Shown here piece after piece: positions 31,014 through 33,587 of a DNA stretch of 33,587 nt. Location of the stretch: assembly GCA_900770835.1 (NCBI GenBank), contig CAAGLQ010000016.1, positions 1 to 33,587 of the forward strand, read 5' to 3'. The position numbers were made by a program, and so were the translations under genes. The notes under the pieces were generated by a model. That model was not told where the DNA came from and did not search any database. It was given only the letters and a program-made list of their open reading frames with translations. This DNA comes from an uncultured Parabacteroides sp. (GTDB lineage Bacteria; Bacteroidota; Bacteroidia; Bacteroidales; Tannerellaceae). Numbering within the stretch: the first letter of the stretch is position 1; the number at the start of each line of letters is the position of its first letter.

Positions 31014-32480
31014 ATGTCGAGCGGCGAAGAACTTTATAAATTGTATAAGCAAGGTGTAAAGACAGGTCTATCTCCTCTGTTTGATCCGGAGGATTGGATG
31101 AACCTGTACACCTACTTATGCAAGCAAAACAAAGAGGATGCGTTCAAAGTGTTGGAGAATGCCCTTAAAGACTATCCCCATCACCATCCGTTCCTCATCA
31201 CCAAAGTCAAACTCGATCTATTTGATGGTTTTTTTGAAGAGGCTCTATCCCTTTTGGAAAATGAACTGGCAGACGCTCCAGATAAGGAGGTTAAGCCACT
31301 TTGGATCGATTACTATTTCAGTACAGGAGAGGATGAGACCGCAAAAAAAATGTTGGATCACCTATTTATCCATACACCTCGATACTTGGAAGATACATTA
31401 GAATATATAGTACCCATCCTAAGAGATGTTGAAGACAACGAAACAAGACTCGAATACGCAAACTATATTCGGCAAGCAGCCGAGTTGTTCCCTAATAATC
31501 GTTTTCTGTTAGAAGAGTGGCGAGACGAACTAAAAGCAGAATCCCGATTGAATGAAGCCATTGCGATCTGCAATCAACTGATTGATCTAGACCCCTACTC
31601 ATTTGACTATTGGTATGAATTGGCACGCCTCTACACAATCCAAGAGCAATATGAACAGGCAATAGAGGCTTTCGACTTCGCTATCACCATCAACGATAAC
31701 GAAAACAATCAAACGCAAGCAAAAATTCTCAAAGGGTATTGCCTCTATATGAATGGTAGCTATGAGAAAGCGATTGAAGTCTACAAAGAATTCCAACAAG
31801 ATTCGTTCAATGAGTTATCTGTCAAAGCTTTCATCGCACATTGCCATAACCAAATGGAGCATTATGATAAAGCCTACTCTATTTTACTTGAATTGATTCA
31901 ACACGATGAACAAAACTATTACTCTTTTTCTATCCATGATTTCGTCATCTGCTGTTTAGCCTTGGATAAAAAAGAAGAGGCTTACCACAAACTAAAAGAA
32001 GCTGTCAATAAGCATCCACTCGACGAGGGGTTACTGATGATGTTCTCTCTCTTAGGAATCTGGGATGGCAATATGATGGATGAAATCAAAGAGACACTCG
32101 ATCGTTCCATGGCACTTCTAAATCCCATTATCAATGATCCATCTATCACAGCGAAATGCTACAAACTGTTAGAGATTGGAAAATCCTACTTGGAAATGGG
32201 TGATAAAGAAAATGCATTAGTCTATTTCGACTTAATCTTGCGTATCCATCCAGAGATGGAAGAATTAAAACAACCTTTGCTGCAAATTTTCGATGATGAA
32301 GAGAATTCTAAAACAGCTTTAGCCCAACATATGTTCAGTTTGATCTCTTTAGGAGAGGCGTCTGAAGAAGAATTGGCAGAATACCTTTGTAGAGAGGACT
32401 ATCAAGATACCATTGATGAAGACGATAGTAAGTCAGTTCTAATCAAGAAATTTTTTGCTGACGAGGAAAGCAATAATTAA
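31014..32480 (+). CDS. Cytoplasmic tetratricopeptide-repeat protein
   Basis: A 488-residue acidic protein with no signal peptide or membrane segment. TPR-like helix pairs run through most of its length; the clearest are at about residues 195-225 (YWYELARLYTIQEQYEQAIEAF), 235-260 (AKILKGYCLYMNGSYEKAIEVY) and 385-410 (LLEIGKSYLEMGDKENALVYF). The N-terminus (SSGEELYKLYKQG) and the acidic tail (DTIDEDDSKS...DEESNN) lack a recognised domain. It probably acts as a protein-binding scaffold, partner unknown. The ATG follows an AAGGA and the gene lies between glnS and the DUF368 gene in one apparent operon. I do not recognise a named family. Confidence 0.85.
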   Translation: MSSGEELYKLYKQGVKTGLSPLFDPEDWMNLYTYLCKQNKEDAFKVLENALKDYPHHHPFLITKVKLDLFDGFFEEALSLLENELADAPDKEVKPLWIDYYFSTGEDETAKKMLDHLFIHTPRYLEDTLEYIVPILRDVEDNETRLEYANYIRQAAELFPNNRFLLEEWRDELKAESRLNEAIAICNQLIDLDPYSFDYWYELARLYTIQEQYEQAIEAFDFAITINDNENNQTQAKILKGYCLYMNGSYEKAIEVYKEFQQDSFNELSVKAFIAHCHNQMEHYDKAYSILLELIQHDEQNYYSFSIHDFVICCLALDKKEEAYHKLKEAVNKHPLDEGLLMMFSLLGIWDGNMMDEIKETLDRSMALLNPIINDPSITAKCYKLLEIGKSYLEMGDKENALVYFDLILRIHPEMEELKQPLLQIFDDEENSKTALAQHMFSLISLGEASEEELAEYLCREDYQDTIDEDDSKSVLIKKFFADEESNN

Positions 32481-32485
32481 ACAAA

Positions 32486-33400
32486 ATGACAGAAAAGAGA
32501 GGAATTAAAGCATACGGAATTTTAGTGTTAAAAGGCATGGGTATGGGAGCAGCAGATGTTGTCCCCGGTGTTTCAGGAGGCACTATTGCTTTTATTGTGG
32601 GTATTTACGAGGAATTAATCAACTCTATCAAAAGTATTAATACAACAAATTTAGGTTTGCTCTGTCACGGCAAATTCCGTTCTTTCTGGCAAGGCATCAA
32701 CGCAAACTTCTTGCTATCCATTATATTAGGTATTGGCATCAGCATTTTTTCCTTGGCAAAAATCATCACCTACCTACTGGTAAACCAACCCATTTTGGTG
32801 TGGGCTTTCTTCTTTGGATTGGTGTTAGCCTCCACATGGTTTGTCGCTAAGGAGATCAAGAAATGGCAATTAAAAACAGCGATTAGTTTTGCGATCGGTG
32901 CCATCTTAGCATACTATATCACAGTAGCGACACCTGCTGAGACCCCTACACATCCCCTCTTTATCTTCCTTTGTGGTGCAATTGCCATCTGTGCAATGAT
33001 CCTTCCTGGCATCTCCGGCAGTTTCATCTTGGTACTCTTGGGCAAGTATTTCTACATCATGGAAGCCGTGAAAACCTTCCGCATATCTGTCATACTCACG
33101 TTCATAGCCGGTGCCATCATCGGTATAACCTCATTTTCCAGAGTGCTTTCCTATGCGTTACGTCGTTTCCATGATGTAACCATCGCTCTGCTGTCAGGTT
33201 TCATGTTAGGCTCACTGAATAAGGTTTGGCCTTGGAAAGAGACCATTGAGACCTATACCGACAGTCACGGTGTTGTCAAGCCATTGGTCGAGCAGAACAT
33301 CACCCCTAATGCCCAAGTGATCGAGGCGGTTGTCTTGATGATTTTAGGGTTTATCATGGTCTATGCACTGGAGAAGCTATCCTCTCGCAAGGTAGAGTAA
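32486..33400 (+). CDS. popT: DUF368 membrane protein, PopT-type undecaprenyl-phosphate transporter
   Basis: Polytopic inner-membrane protein of 304 residues with about eight hydrophobic segments. Two related half-motifs, VVPGVSGGTIAFIVGIYEEL (25-44) and ILPGISGSFILVLLGKY (172-188), give the internal repeat typical of DUF368. Members of this family (PopT) are known to return undecaprenyl phosphate, the lipid carrier for peptidoglycan and surface glycans, to the cytoplasmic face. It starts five bases after the TPR gene stop and ends the apparent glnS operon. The assignment to DUF368 is firm; the transport role here is by family. Confidence 0.9.
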   Translation: MTEKRGIKAYGILVLKGMGMGAADVVPGVSGGTIAFIVGIYEELINSIKSINTTNLGLLCHGKFRSFWQGINANFLLSIILGIGISIFSLAKIITYLLVNQPILVWAFFFGLVLASTWFVAKEIKKWQLKTAISFAIGAILAYYITVATPAETPTHPLFIFLCGAIAICAMILPGISGSFILVLLGKYFYIMEAVKTFRISVILTFIAGAIIGITSFSRVLSYALRRFHDVTIALLSGFMLGSLNKVWPWKETIETYTDSHGVVKPLVEQNITPNAQVIEAVVLMILGFIMVYALEKLSSRKVE

Positions 33401-33587
33401 AGCAAAAGATTGGTCTATTATTCAAAATAGACTCCATATTTATCTTTTGGTATAAAGCGTAACTATACTTAGGGATAGTCTCGAAATTAGATTAAAAATC
33501 CAACGAATTGATTGTCAATGTGATAAATATTTTGTATCTTAGCAGACGGAAATAAGAAATCCCCCGAACCTCTGGAAAAGGACAAAT
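33401..33587. other. Noncoding right end of the window
   Basis: No open frame of note. A small hairpin, GTCTATT/AATAGAC (33413-33419 with 33426-33432), follows the popT stop but lacks a T-run, so termination there is uncertain. TATCTTAG at 33535-33542 is one base from the TAnnTTTG box and may drive a gene beyond the edge. Confidence 0.4.

Noticed and set aside
33413..33432. Terminator after popT
   Set aside because: The stem is only seven base pairs and no T-run follows, so I do not list it as a terminator.
1..33587. Mobile elements, CRISPR arrays, defence or secretion islands
   Set aside because: No transposase, integrase, regularly spaced repeat or toxin-antitoxin-like pair was seen; the only repeats are the two inverted repeats reported.

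Overview
The window looks like chromosomal DNA of a Bacteroidales bacterium, probably Parabacteroides or a close Tannerellaceae relative (genus is inference). The signs are TAnnTTTG-type promoter boxes, few Shine-Dalgarno sites, a bacterial serine palmitoyltransferase, a GldH lipoprotein, and a Bacteroidetes-style ATP synthase operon. I saw no insertion sequence, phage, CRISPR array or defence island; almost everything is housekeeping or core metabolism.

Layout. 1-6118 (minus): F1Fo ATP synthase in the order beta, epsilon, a small membrane protein, a, c, b, delta, alpha (alpha runs off the left edge; gamma presumably follows). 6313-8781 (minus): Lon protease. 8909-9619 (plus): tRNA1(Val) m6A methyltransferase, tail-to-tail with a diacylglycerol/sphingoid kinase-like lipid kinase (minus), which is itself divergent from serine palmitoyltransferase (plus, 10758-11945, with a strong terminator). 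12152-14150 (plus): RicT/PSP1 protein and GldH lipoprotein. 14134-21455 (minus): one tightly packed unit purH-mreB-mreC-mreD-mrdA-rodA, the elongasome core behind a purine gene. 21613-21688 (minus): tRNA-Pro(UGG) with its own promoter and terminator. 21937-25297 (minus): a glycyl radical enzyme and its activase, identified here as trans-4-hydroxy-L-proline dehydratase from its active-site residues. 25518-27827: divergent threonine dehydrogenase and 2-amino-3-ketobutyrate CoA ligase. 27931-29184 (plus): Nramp metal transporter. 29254-33400 (plus): glnS, a TPR protein and a DUF368 (PopT-type undecaprenyl-phosphate transporter) gene.

How the genes fit together. The right half holds two amino-acid degradation routes: hydroxyproline to pyrroline-5-carboxylate, and threonine to glycine plus acetyl-CoA. 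Both fit an anaerobe feeding on host collagen and mucin peptides. The mre/mrdA/rodA unit and PopT serve the cell wall; Spt, possibly with the neighbouring lipid kinase, serves sphingolipid synthesis.

No untranslated gap exceeds 300 bases. The more unusual observations are a pair of related long AT-rich inverted repeats (mreC-mreB gap; kbl-mntH gap, ending two bases before the mntH start), gldH without any reachable ATG, an enlarged RodA, an epsilon subunit without its regulatory C-terminal hairpin, and the possible sphingolipid link of the lipid kinase. I found no convincing wholly new system.
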